Below are positions 6,498-12,961 of a stretch of DNA of 24,248 nucleotides, piece after piece (the stretch's first letter is position 1; each line of letters starts with the position of its first letter). Under the pieces are notes generated by a model. That model was not told where the DNA came from, ran no database searches, and worked only from the letters and a program-made list of their open reading frames with translations. The position numbers were made by a program, and so were the translations under genes. The DNA is from a virus: positions 1-24,248 of the IMG/VR virus record IMGVR_UViG_3300027752_000112, one strand, 5' to 3'.

Positions 6498-6935
6498 ATG
6501 TCTTCTCAAGACAAAACACCATATACAGTCGAAGAGGTTCGCGCTCGACTCGAACAAGAGCTCGAACGAAATAACGTCGTGTTCCACAACAAGGCAGCTA
6601 TAGCTAAAGAGCTAGGTTGCAGCCCTACCACCATCTTCCGCTGGCTATCTGGAGCACTGCCAAAAGACCCAGGATTGATGCATTTATTTTGTAAGAAATA
6701 CGGCATCGACATGATTTATTGGATTTCTGGAGAGCGAAGCGACGGCAATCCTGTCGACGTTTTAGATTCAGTGCGTCTGTCTGAAGCTCTAGAGACGGTA
6801 GCCGCATTCGAGATTGCAGGAAATGTTTTGACCGCGACGAAGCGGACAAACCTTGTGTCCCTTATGTATTCGGAGACCACTGCTAGTCGTGTGATCGCAG
6901 AAACTTTAACGGTTGTGTCAAACGTAAGAGAATAA
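6498..6935 (+). CDS. CI/Cro-type helix-turn-helix repressor candidate
   Basis: A 145-residue protein. Residues about 29-58 are a lambda-type helix-turn-helix: NKAAIAKELGCSPTTIFRWL then SGALPKDPGL, with the Trp-Leu-x-Gly turn typical of the XRE family. It is followed by KYGIDMIYWISGE, seen after the DNA-binding domain in phage repressors with a dimerising tail. There is no Ala-Gly cleavage site or Ser/Lys peptidase motif, so it should not self-cleave like lambda CI. It sits divergent to the replication operon, next to possible operators. That suggests it represses that operon and perhaps itself. The C-terminal 80 residues are helical and unassigned. Confidence 0.75.
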   Translation: MSSQDKTPYTVEEVRARLEQELERNNVVFHNKAAIAKELGCSPTTIFRWLSGALPKDPGLMHLFCKKYGIDMIYWISGERSDGNPVDVLDSVRLSEALETVAAFEIAGNVLTATKRTNLVSLMYSETTASRVIAETLTVVSNVRE

Positions 6936-6958
6936 AAAATAGAGAGGGGGAAGTAGGG

Positions 6959-7612
6959 GTGAATGGATATAAAGAAGTACTGTCAAATTTCAACAAATTC
7001 AGGGAAACCTATGTATACGCGCCGAATTTGGAAACCATTCGGTTTTCAAAACGAAGAAGCGACAATGACGATGGCGAATTTGAAGAGTCTTGGGAGGTTT
7101 TAAACGCAAATAGTTTTTGCACATACACATGTATTACAGATCACCAATATAATTTTCTTCAGGTCGACGCAAACCTACATGATTACGATCGTGGGAGCGT
7201 TCCAGCGGAATTGCATCATTGGTCAGATCTCGATTACACTAAAAAAGATACAAACAAATACTCCATGGCTCGGGTTTGTAAGGAGGTATTTGAGGGGCAT
7301 ACGCACGTTCTGCGCAGGACGCTTCAAAAACCAAATCTGAACCCGCTAGGACCGAAGCTTGAGAAAAATCAAAAATTGCTGATCACCATTTCTGTGATGC
7401 AAAGGGGCAAGACTTTAGAAGAGTCCACTTTTGTCACCACTGTTTTAATGGAGGAAGCTTGGCGTTCTCTTTTGTGCTTGTCACATCACAGGGATACCGA
7501 GACGAAAGATTTTTCAGATCCCTTATGGACTAATAAAGAAACAATCGAACAGCACGAGCAAATTCGCCAAAAACTTACAAGCCTTTTTGAAAGAAATTCA
7601 AACTTTATCTAA
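6959..7612 (+). CDS. Hypothetical protein downstream of repressor, 217 aa
   Basis: The start is GTG at 6959, with GAGGGGGAAG about 8 bases upstream. The protein is soluble, with mixed alpha/beta character and no membrane segment. Visible features are many aromatic and His residues, a CTYTC pair of cysteines near 54-58, and a strand-rich middle (KLLITISVMQRGKTLEE). The helical tail is charged. No family is recognised. It is 23 bases downstream of the repressor-like gene and probably co-transcribed with it. Genes in this position are often immunity, exclusion or antirepressor factors, but nothing in the sequence proves this. Confidence 0.65.
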   Translation: MNGYKEVLSNFNKFRETYVYAPNLETIRFSKRRSDNDDGEFEESWEVLNANSFCTYTCITDHQYNFLQVDANLHDYDRGSVPAELHHWSDLDYTKKDTNKYSMARVCKEVFEGHTHVLRRTLQKPNLNPLGPKLEKNQKLLITISVMQRGKTLEESTFVTTVLMEEAWRSLLCLSHHRDTETKDFSDPLWTNKETIEQHEQIRQKLTSLFERNSNFI

Positions 7613-7637
7613 TAAAATCAAACTTTATTAAATAATT
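7598..7637. repeat. 20-bp tandem near-duplicate
   Basis: TCAAACTTTAT occurs at 7598-7608 and 7618-7628, exactly 20 bases apart. The 20-base units match at 16 of 20 positions by eye. They cover the stop of the unknown gene and the upstream side of the next promoter. A spacing of two helical turns would suit side-by-side protein binding. Confidence 0.6.
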
Positions 7638-7664
7638 GTTCGATTAACTCAGTTGTAGTGTGAT
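7636..7664 (+). promoter_or_regulatory. Promoter candidate for the recombination operon
   Basis: TTGTTC (7636-7641), a 17-bp spacer and TGTGAT (7659-7664) fit a moderate sigma70 promoter. The predicted transcript would begin near 7671, at the first base of the following hairpin. Confidence 0.45.
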
Positions 7665-7670
7665 ACGCTT

Positions 7671-7688
7671 CTCCTAAGCAATTAGGAG
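7671..7688 (+). promoter_or_regulatory. 5'-leader hairpin overlapping the ribosome site
   Basis: CTCCTAA, loop GCAA, TTAGGAG form a perfect 7-bp stem closed by a GNRA-type tetraloop. The 3' arm contains most of the AGGAGGAG ribosome site of the annealing-protein gene (ATG at 7695). It may stabilise the mRNA end, gate translation, or be an operator. Confidence 0.6.
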
Positions 7689-7694
7689 GAGCCT

Positions 7695-8312
7695 ATGTCT
7701 TTAGTTTTTAATACCCTTTCAAAGGTCGACATCACTGACCTTTTGCGCCACAACGAAGACGGTTATAAATACCTAAATTGGATGGATGCGCATCAGCAAG
7801 TCATTTCTAGATTTCCAGACTATTATTTTGAATTTGAAAAATCATCCGAGGGCTTAGATTATTTTCTAATGCCAGACGGGTCTGCTTACGTTTCGATAAC
7901 CATGTCGATCGCAGGTGAAACCATCAAGACCAGCCTACCAATCTACAAGGCAAACTCATTCGAGTTGATCACCAATCCTAGTGCATCAGACGTTCACAAC
8001 ACGAAGCTCCGGCTGCGTACCAGAGCGTTAGCCGAGTTTGGCTTAGGTTGCGACCTATACGCAGAAGACCAGCCCATAGAGGAGCCTGCTAAAGCCAAGG
8101 CAGTCGTTAAGAAGAAGCATGCTGTTAAGCAAGACGCTAGGACCGCTATGTGGGCAGATGTGGCTAAAAAGACCACCAGAGACGCAGCACATACCGCAGC
8201 AACCAAATATAGAACCGCTATCAAAGGTACTGAGCTAGACGACGACACCTCCGACCGCTGGGCTGTCCTCTGCGAGGAGAAAAACTGGGAGGTTTCTAAT
8301 GCAACAAGGTGA
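7695..8312 (+). CDS. Single-strand annealing protein, Sak3/DUF1071 type
   Basis: A 205-residue protein. Residues about 24-125 match the DUF1071 annealing family: YLNWMDAHQQVISRFPDYYF, a strand pair around SAYVSITMSIAGETIKTSLP, then TKLRLRTRALAEFGLGCDLY with the closing YAED. The tail is basic (VKKKHAVK) and then helical. These proteins anneal complementary single strands and partner with an exonuclease; the exonuclease is encoded directly after it (14-bp overlap) and an SSB-like protein follows. The ribosome site AGGAGG lies within a hairpin. It probably acts in recombination-dependent replication or repair of phage DNA. Confidence 0.85.
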   Translation: MSLVFNTLSKVDITDLLRHNEDGYKYLNWMDAHQQVISRFPDYYFEFEKSSEGLDYFLMPDGSAYVSITMSIAGETIKTSLPIYKANSFELITNPSASDVHNTKLRLRTRALAEFGLGCDLYAEDQPIEEPAKAKAVVKKKHAVKQDARTAMWADVAKKTTRDAAHTAATKYRTAIKGTELDDDTSDRWAVLCEEKNWEVSNATR

Positions 8313-9303
8313 TCAAGCGTGGCTCGAACTGCGACCAACGAAGATTACATCCACTGACGCCGGTAGCATCGAAGGGGTCAATCCATACGAATCGCAACAG
8401 AAGTGGTTGAGAAAAAAGGTCCGCTCGATCCTTGGGATTCACGAAGATTTGAGCCATATCCCAGCGGTCGCACACGGATCTAGAACAGAGCCGATAGCCC
8501 TCGAATGGTTCGAGGAACTCAAAGGCTTGGAAGATGGCGGGTGGGACCAGCCTTACCAACTTCACAGAGCGCATGATTGGCTTATGTCGTCTATCGATAA
8601 GCGATATGGACTTTCTAGTGGCGCAGAAGTTAAGTGTCCGTTCACGAAGTACACAAAGCAGCCCTACAGCGTTCATGACAAGCCTTCATACCTCGTCCAG
8701 TGCCGCCACCACATGGAAGTCTGTGATCTAGATCACCTCTACTTCGTCTGCTATATCAGCCCCGACGTCTATCACATCGATGAGTTAGACCGAGATCCAA
8801 ACTGGTTAACAGAGATGCTGTCTGGTCGACTCATGCCTACACCTCGCTCCGACAAAGTCACTCGACTGGATCTCTATCATGCGTGGTTTAACCATGCTCA
8901 CGATGAAGCTAAAGACCCTGCGAAAGCAGCAAAGTATTTAGACGACAACGACTCCTCCAAATATAAAGACGTCCAAGACGGCGATATAGACCGCATACAA
9001 GCACTGTCGTTCGAGCAAAAAGAAATTGACTCGGCTATCGAGCCGCAGCTAAAGCGAGTCGCTGAAATCAAAGAAGAAATCGAAACGCTCAGAAAAACCA
9101 TGGGCGATAAGTACGACGCTTCCGTGACTAACGGAACCGTAAAAATACAGATCATTAAGAGCAAAGGAACGATCGATTATTCCAAAGCTTTTGATGCTGT
9201 TGATGGCGAGGATCTTCTCGCAAAACTAGGTAAGCGTTCCGACGACTATCGCCGGAAGGACACCAAGAGAGCAAAAATAATCTTAGAGGAAACCAATGAG
9301 TAA
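8299..9303 (+). CDS. YqaJ/lambda-exonuclease-like recombination nuclease
   Basis: A 334-residue protein of the YqaJ viral recombinase group. It opens with the usual QGDQAWLELRPTKITSTDAG. HGSRTEPIAL follows with Glu64, then the catalytic series SSID (Asp100), GAEVK (Glu110, Lys112), and VQCRHHMEV with Gln134 preceding a strand (YFVCYISPD). These are the PD-(D/E)XK positions of lambda Exo. The C-terminal third is a charged coiled coil (about 230-285). The enzyme should resect one strand so that the Sak3-like protein can anneal the rest. It overlaps both neighbours (14 bp before, 8 bp after), so the three recombination proteins are likely made together. Confidence 0.9.
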   Translation: MQQGDQAWLELRPTKITSTDAGSIEGVNPYESQQKWLRKKVRSILGIHEDLSHIPAVAHGSRTEPIALEWFEELKGLEDGGWDQPYQLHRAHDWLMSSIDKRYGLSSGAEVKCPFTKYTKQPYSVHDKPSYLVQCRHHMEVCDLDHLYFVCYISPDVYHIDELDRDPNWLTEMLSGRLMPTPRSDKVTRLDLYHAWFNHAHDEAKDPAKAAKYLDDNDSSKYKDVQDGDIDRIQALSFEQKEIDSAIEPQLKRVAEIKEEIETLRKTMGDKYDASVTNGTVKIQIIKSKGTIDYSKAFDAVDGEDLLAKLGKRSDDYRRKDTKRAKIILEETNE

Positions 9304-9733
9304 TTTTGAAGTACATGCAGGCAACGCACGAATTTACCAACTACCCAAAGAAAAGGTTGAGGCTGAACGTGCGCGAATGGACGCACAAGCCGCCAAGGGT
9401 GGTAACACTGCGTTTCTAGCAGACGCCCCTACCCCCACGCATGATGGGTTTTTAATGGTCGACCAAACCCTGGTTAATTACCTGCAAACGATGGTAGATG
9501 CTGGAGAGGGTCAGTCTGTAAGGCTGAACTGGAAAGGTTATAGGGATACCACGAGCAGCGGTTTAGGCGTTATTAAACTCCAAGATATTTGGACCAAAGA
9601 GTCTGGGGCGTTTAAGGACTATAAGAAGAACGGCGACATGCCACAGCAAAGAGCCCCAGCGGCACAGCCAGCACAGCCAGCACAGCCAGCGCCTATAGAA
9701 GAAGACCCATTCGCAGAAGACATCCCTTTTTAA
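9296..9733 (+). CDS. SSB-like protein with C-terminal interaction tip
   Basis: A 145-residue protein. The C-terminus, EEDPFAEDIPF, is nearly the DDDIPF tip with which bacterial SSB recruits partners. Before it is a flexible linker of Gln-Pro-Ala repeats encoded by three perfect 9-bp copies (9663-9689). The first 110 residues do not show an obvious classic SSB OB-fold, although strands such as QSVRLNWKGYRD and LGVIKLQDIW could form one. Position after the annealing protein and exonuclease supports single-strand binding. If the core is not OB-type it would be an unusual SSB replacement. Assignment rests mainly on tail and context. Confidence 0.65.
   Translation: MSNFEVHAGNARIYQLPKEKVEAERARMDAQAAKGGNTAFLADAPTPTHDGFLMVDQTLVNYLQTMVDAGEGQSVRLNWKGYRDTTSSGLGVIKLQDIWTKESGAFKDYKKNGDMPQQRAPAAQPAQPAQPAPIEEDPFAEDIPF
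9663..9689 (+). repeat. Three tandem 9-bp copies coding the SSB linker
   Basis: CACAGCCAG occurs three times in a row without change. It encodes the Ala-Gln-Pro repeat of the disordered linker. Copy number could change by slippage without breaking the frame. Confidence 0.85.
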
Positions 9734-10174
9734 ATGCTGAAGCTGATTACGCACAGTCACCAAAGTATCTACCTTGGTAAAAATCTCGACAAAGATAACT
9801 TGGAAAAAACATACGACTATAAATTCTATGTAGGACGAATCACCAAAGGGGTTCCTGCTTGCGCAATCGTAAGCGTGTACTCCAGTGGAGAAAAGCAGAT
9901 AACAGAAGAAGACATGCGCGTTAATCATGTAATTAATTTGAAGGGGATCGCTACAGATATCCGATTGCTATCGATATCGAAAAGCATTGAAAAAACTGAC
10001 GAAGTAATTTGTGCAAGCTGCGGAAAGATCACTGAGATCGACGCGCACCTTCACACGCTAGATGCTTTTTGGAGCTTCGATATGCCTAAAACAGTACTAG
10101 TACACCGCTCTAGAAAGGGCATTAAAAAGAAGGGAAGAAAATGGATGAACAACAACAACAGTACCTATCGCTAG
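9734..10174 (+). CDS. Hypothetical protein, 146 aa
   Basis: The ATG directly follows the TAA of the SSB-like gene. The N-terminal half looks strand-rich (YKFYVGRITKGVPACAIVSV); in the middle is a CASCGK cysteine pair that could be half a zinc site; the end is strongly basic (RSRKGIKKKGRKW). The last 34 bp overlap the next gene. A small nucleic-acid-binding protein is possible from the basic tail and CxxC, but no family is recognised. Confidence 0.65.
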   Translation: MLKLITHSHQSIYLGKNLDKDNLEKTYDYKFYVGRITKGVPACAIVSVYSSGEKQITEEDMRVNHVINLKGIATDIRLLSISKSIEKTDEVICASCGKITEIDAHLHTLDAFWSFDMPKTVLVHRSRKGIKKKGRKWMNNNNSTYR

Positions 10175-10380
10175 ACGGTGCTAAATATTTGGTTTCGGAT
10201 ATTCCGCAGTTGGGTGTGGATTTGATTATTAAGATTCAAAGAGCTAATGAAGCTCTCGGTCAGATGTCTGCCACCATGGAGGCTATCACTCGTGGAGTGA
10301 AGGACATGGAAGGCGACATGAGAAAATTGCTTCCCGAACCGATGGCTAGCGACTCAGATAACTCTGAAATAGTCCAGTAG
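10141..10380 (+). CDS. Small helical hypothetical protein, 79 aa
   Basis: It has a good ribosome site, GAAGGGAAG, just before the ATG. The protein begins with a glutamine run, then is mostly amphipathic helix (IIKIQRANEALGQMSATMEA) and ends acidic (DSDNSEIVQ). It may oligomerise as a coiled coil. No family is recognised. It overlaps the upstream gene by 34 bp, and its TAG shares one base with the next GTG start. Confidence 0.6.
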   Translation: MDEQQQQYLSLDGAKYLVSDIPQLGVDLIIKIQRANEALGQMSATMEAITRGVKDMEGDMRKLLPEPMASDSDNSEIVQ

Positions 10381-10682
10381 TGTCCAAAGTCGTCCATAAA
10401 AATCCGATCGGGTTTACCCAAGACCCTTCCCCAGATCCTGTCTGGGTACAGTTTGCCAGAAAATATTGGAAGCCCGTTTATCGGAAACGAAAAAATCAAA
10501 GGTCAATTCAATTATCTAAAGACAGTAACGGTAACGAGATTTGGATAGTTGAAGAGCGCCATATGACAGAGCATGAGTTAAAGCAAAGAGTTCGAGATCT
10601 TGCGATTCGCAATCTACGCCCTCACTGGGGTATAGTCACCGAAGAAGAAAGAATCGAACTTATCAATTTGGAGATTGATTGA
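10380..10682 (+). CDS. Basic hypothetical protein, 100 aa
   Basis: It starts with GTG at 10380, sharing a base with the previous stop (TAGTG). The protein is basic and aromatic early (WVQFARKYWKPVYRKRKNQR) and helical in the second half (TEHELKQRVRDLAIRNLRPH). It ends one base into the integrase start (TGATG), so it is coupled to the integrase. Small genes just before an integrase are sometimes excisionases, and the size and charge would allow that, but no winged-helix pattern is clear. Confidence 0.6.
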   Translation: MSKVVHKNPIGFTQDPSPDPVWVQFARKYWKPVYRKRKNQRSIQLSKDSNGNEIWIVEERHMTEHELKQRVRDLAIRNLRPHWGIVTEEERIELINLEID

Positions 10683-11578
10683 TGAGTGAGATGACGTTTG
10701 TAGAAGCCGCAGAGCGGTATGAAAGAAAGCTTTCGGACAAAGGCAGAGCGCCTGACGCCAATAAGATAAGCGTTCTAAAACGGTTGAAGGAATTCATTGG
10801 CGATAAGCCTTTGAACGAAATCGACAGAATGTTTATCGACGACCTGCATTACTGGTTAGCAACCAGAAAAACCAGGACGGGTGGTCTTTACGCTACAGCT
10901 ACGATTGCCAACCATTTAGGATATCTCAAGGCATTACTTAGATGGGCGAATGAAGCTGGGAAGCTTGAGAAAGTTCCGGTAATTAAAGTTCCGAAAGGTG
11001 AAGAGCGAGATGGGTTTCTCGAACCTACTGAGGTCGAGTCACTGATCAGAGAGTTGGACCCATGGAGAAGAGATTTGGTTATGTTTGGTGTGAACACCGG
11101 ACTACGTAAGACCAATTGCTCACACCTCCACTGGGATCAACTAGAGAAAGACTACTGGGAAATCAGTATAGAAAGTATCAAAACTAAGAACGGTAAAAAG
11201 TTCCGAACGGTACTGAATGCTGACGCAAGAGATGTAATTCTCAGACGTCTGTCTCGCGCAGAGAGAAGGGAAGGTGACGGCATTCGCCGGTCTGAATTTG
11301 TTTTCGTAAAAGATCGGACCAACAAACCCAGCGTTAATGTTTGCGATGGGGCTTGGCGAAGAGCGGTAGTAAGAGCCGGACTTCCGCAAGGAACTTGCTT
11401 CCATACTTTGAGGCATACTTTTGCTTCATGGCATATGCGAAACGAGGTTCCGGAGATGGTGATCCAGCAACTCGGGGGCTGGTCGAATACTGCAATGTTG
11501 CAGCGTTATGTTCACATAAAAGATGAGCAAAAACGCAAGGCAGTGCAGGGTTTTGAAGGGATGGTGAAGTGGTCGTAG
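10682..11578 (+). CDS. Tyrosine recombinase (phage integrase)
   Basis: The ATG at 10682 overlaps the previous stop as TGATG and is preferred to a TTG three bases earlier, giving 298 residues. A SAM-like core-binding domain covers about 5-95. The catalytic domain shows Arg142 (NTGLRKTNCSHLHW), Lys169 in the beta-hairpin (SIKTKNGKK), His241-x-x-Arg244 (HTLRH), Trp267 in the His/Trp position (LGGWSN) and nucleophile Tyr276 (MLQRYVHI). There is no separate arm-binding domain before the SAM-like region, so it is a short XerC/D-like type. It would insert and remove the phage genome; the non-coding repeats just downstream are the first place to look for attP. Confidence 0.92.
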   Translation: MSEMTFVEAAERYERKLSDKGRAPDANKISVLKRLKEFIGDKPLNEIDRMFIDDLHYWLATRKTRTGGLYATATIANHLGYLKALLRWANEAGKLEKVPVIKVPKGEERDGFLEPTEVESLIRELDPWRRDLVMFGVNTGLRKTNCSHLHWDQLEKDYWEISIESIKTKNGKKFRTVLNADARDVILRRLSRAERREGDGIRRSEFVFVKDRTNKPSVNVCDGAWRRAVVRAGLPQGTCFHTLRHTFASWHMRNEVPEMVIQQLGGWSNTAMLQRYVHIKDEQKRKAVQGFEGMVKWS

Positions 11579-11598
11579 CTGACCTCTTCGCACTTAAC

Positions 11599-11619
11599 AT
11601 ATGCGGATTTACCGCATAT
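11599..11619. repeat. Inverted repeat after the integrase
   Basis: ATATGCGG, spacer ATTTA, CCGCATAT: a perfect 8-bp dyad with a 5-base centre, 20 bases after the integrase stop. The geometry suits a recombinase core site (two half-sites around a short overlap). It could also be a weak terminator hairpin, but no T run follows. Confidence 0.5.
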
Positions 11620-11620
11620 A

Positions 11621-11649
11621 TTGATGAGAACCAATCAAACATATATTAT
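11621..11649 (+). promoter_or_regulatory. Sigma70-like promoter for the downstream unknown-MazG pair
   Basis: TTGATG (11621-11626), 17-bp spacer, TATTAT (11644-11649). This is the best promoter match on the plus strand. Transcription would start near 11656, leaving a leader of about 90 bases before the ATG at 11745. Confidence 0.6.
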
Positions 11650-11669
11650 GTTAAATACAATATGTTTGA
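11635..11669. promoter_or_regulatory. Dyad operator or attachment-site candidate
   Basis: TCAAACATAT (11635-11644) and ATATGTTTGA (11660-11669) are perfect 10-bp inverted arms with a 15-base centre. A second dyad, AACATA-TAT-TATGTT, lies at 11638-11652. Both cover the promoter's -10 box and start point, so a bound protein would block it. TTAACAT also recurs at 11594, 11718 and 11736. Confidence 0.5.
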
Positions 11670-11744
11670 AAAAGTTCTTTAAAAACAATGAGTTACGAGT
11701 TCGATTTTTTCTTCAACTTAACATGTTTTATAGGATTAACATAG

Positions 11745-12140
11745 ATGTCAATTTTGAGTTTCGATAACGGCAGTAATGCCAAACTACGCGACTCTGTCGC
11801 ACAGAATATTTACGAGCATGAATACGCAAAAATAGTAGAGATGGATATGCAGTTTATCCCCTACCAATTAGCGCAATATGCTTACGAATTAGCAGACGCT
11901 TTCATGGCGGCTAGGAAGGATTCGATGGATAACGGTGGTCTATCCGAAGAGCAAATGTCTACACCGAAATCGCCCCCTACTATCGTAGGCGCAGATTTTT
12001 CTGGCACGAACGACAGTAGATGGCATGAGTTCAATCTTAGCCCTGAGCGGTTTCGTGTGGATGAAGACGGTAACCCAGTCCTAACTATGGACGGATACCC
12101 AGCATATAAACGTGGTCCTAAAGTTGAAACTACACACTGA
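11745..12140 (+). CDS. Hypothetical protein, 131 aa
   Basis: The ATG follows AGGA by 10 bases. The first 65 residues are helical (AYELADAFMAARKDSM); the second half is polar and rich in Pro, Asp and Gly (DEDGNPVLTMDGYPAYKRGP), with a DEDGNPV turn. No family is recognised. The stop lies in the first copy of a 12-bp tandem repeat. It probably shares a transcript with the MazG-like gene 44 bases downstream. Confidence 0.65.
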   Translation: MSILSFDNGSNAKLRDSVAQNIYEHEYAKIVEMDMQFIPYQLAQYAYELADAFMAARKDSMDNGGLSEEQMSTPKSPPTIVGADFSGTNDSRWHEFNLSPERFRVDEDGNPVLTMDGYPAYKRGPKVETTH

Positions 12141-12172
12141 ACTACACACTGAACTACACACTGAACTACACA
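12129..12172 (+). repeat. 12-bp tandem repeat carrying serial stop codons
   Basis: ACTACACACTGA is repeated three times exactly, followed by a partial fourth copy (ACTACACA). The first TGA is the stop of the unknown gene. Because the unit is four codons long, two more TGA codons follow in the same frame. Confidence 0.9.
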
Positions 12173-12184
12173 AGGAAAGTAAAT

Positions 12185-12577
12185 ATGAGTGAATACGAGA
12201 GCATTTATAACTGGAATCCCAGACCAGGCATGGATATGGGCAGCGACTATGACAGGACGCCCGTTCCTTGGGACCACACGATAGATTTCATAGAGGCAAA
12301 GGTCCAGCAATGGCATCTAGACCGAAACCTGATTCATGGTTCCAGTGACAAGGATCAGCTAGCGAAGCTAATTCAGGAGGTTGGTGAGTTATCTGACCAT
12401 ATCTGTAAAGGCGAGTCTGTCGTTGACGACATCGGCGATATTATGGTGGTCTTAATCAACATCTGTATGCGAAACAATATTCAGCTAGTTGAAGCTTTGA
12501 CAAATGCCTATCGAGATATCAAGGACCGCAAGGGTGTCATGGTTGCTGGTGTTTTCGTGAAGGAAGCAGACCTTTAA
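12185..12577 (+). CDS. MazG-like nucleotide pyrophosphohydrolase
   Basis: A 130-residue protein with the MazG signature in one domain at about 34-118: Glu65-x-x-Glu68 (KLIQEVGELSDHI) in one helix and Asp82-x-x-Asp85 (VVDDIGDIMVVL) in the next, the metal-binding ExxE...(E/D)xxD set. It then has NNIQLVEALTNAYRDIKDRK, typical of phage MazG-like enzymes. It would hydrolyse NTPs or dNTPs to monophosphate and pyrophosphate. In phages it has been linked to host alarmone or nucleotide control. The N-terminal 30 residues are extra and polar. AAGGAAAG precedes the ATG. Confidence 0.88.
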   Translation: MSEYESIYNWNPRPGMDMGSDYDRTPVPWDHTIDFIEAKVQQWHLDRNLIHGSSDKDQLAKLIQEVGELSDHICKGESVVDDIGDIMVVLINICMRNNIQLVEALTNAYRDIKDRKGVMVAGVFVKEADL

Positions 12578-12644
12578 GAACAAATAGATCAGGTGTTCAT
12601 GCCTGCTAGCGCTTGCCCGTCAGCGTGATCGAGAGACGGGACAC

Positions 12645-12854
12645 TTAATCCCACGTTTTTACGTTTTTGCCGCCATATTTTGGAAGGCAGTAAGCCGTGA
12701 TATTAGCTTGCCCACGATGCCGATCCTTAAACTCTGTTTTGCCACTCTCTATCAGATGAGCAAAATAGTTGCATCTACGCAAATCCCTAAACATGAAAGA
12801 CTCTTCTAGCTTCTGGTTGTCTACCACGACAACAAGAAGAAACATCATGATCAC
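12645..12854 (-). CDS. Small protein with N-terminal membrane segment
   Basis: The frame starts with GTG at 12854; AAGGAG lies 8 bases upstream, which favours it over ATG codons two and three codons later. The 69-residue product begins with a short hydrophobic run (MIMMFLLVVVVDN) that could be a signal or single anchor. It continues as a polar domain with two cysteines (RRCNYFAHLIESG, ITAYCLPKY). From memory, similar small proteins with an F(R)D...C.YFA start and ITAYC.P end occur in other tailed phages; their role is unknown. It is the last gene of the structural operon. A lysis accessory role is possible but not shown. Confidence 0.7.
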   Translation of the reverse strand: MIMMFLLVVVVDNQKLEESFMFRDLRRCNYFAHLIESGKTEFKDRHRGQANITAYCLPKYGGKNVKTWD

Positions 12855-12897
12855 GGCAGTTACTCCTTATTAAGTAAATTTTAAGAAACAAAAATGC

Positions 12898-12941
12898 CAA
12901 ATGGAACAAGTCCCTATTTTTTTTCGGACTTTCCCCATTTG
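12898..12941. repeat. Long imperfect inverted repeat between structural genes
   Basis: CAAATGG (12898-12904) pairs with CCATTTG (12935-12941), and AAGTCC (12908-12913) with GGACTT (12926-12931), separated by a 3-by-3 internal mismatch. The 12-base loop has eight T in a row on the plus strand. On the minus transcript it follows the EF-hand gene stop by 20 bases and may pause or process the RNA. Confidence 0.6.
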
Positions 12942-12961
12942 TGTCTGGTAGATTATTGTGC

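Noticed and set aside
11599-11619. Intrinsic terminator of the integrase
   Set aside because: The stem is perfect but is followed by ATTGATG rather than a T run; it is reported as an inverted repeat instead.
12616-12640. CCCGTC...GACGGG hairpin between the convergent MazG and membrane-protein genes as terminator
   Set aside because: The stem is only 6 bp with a 13-base loop and no T run directly follows, so it was not called.
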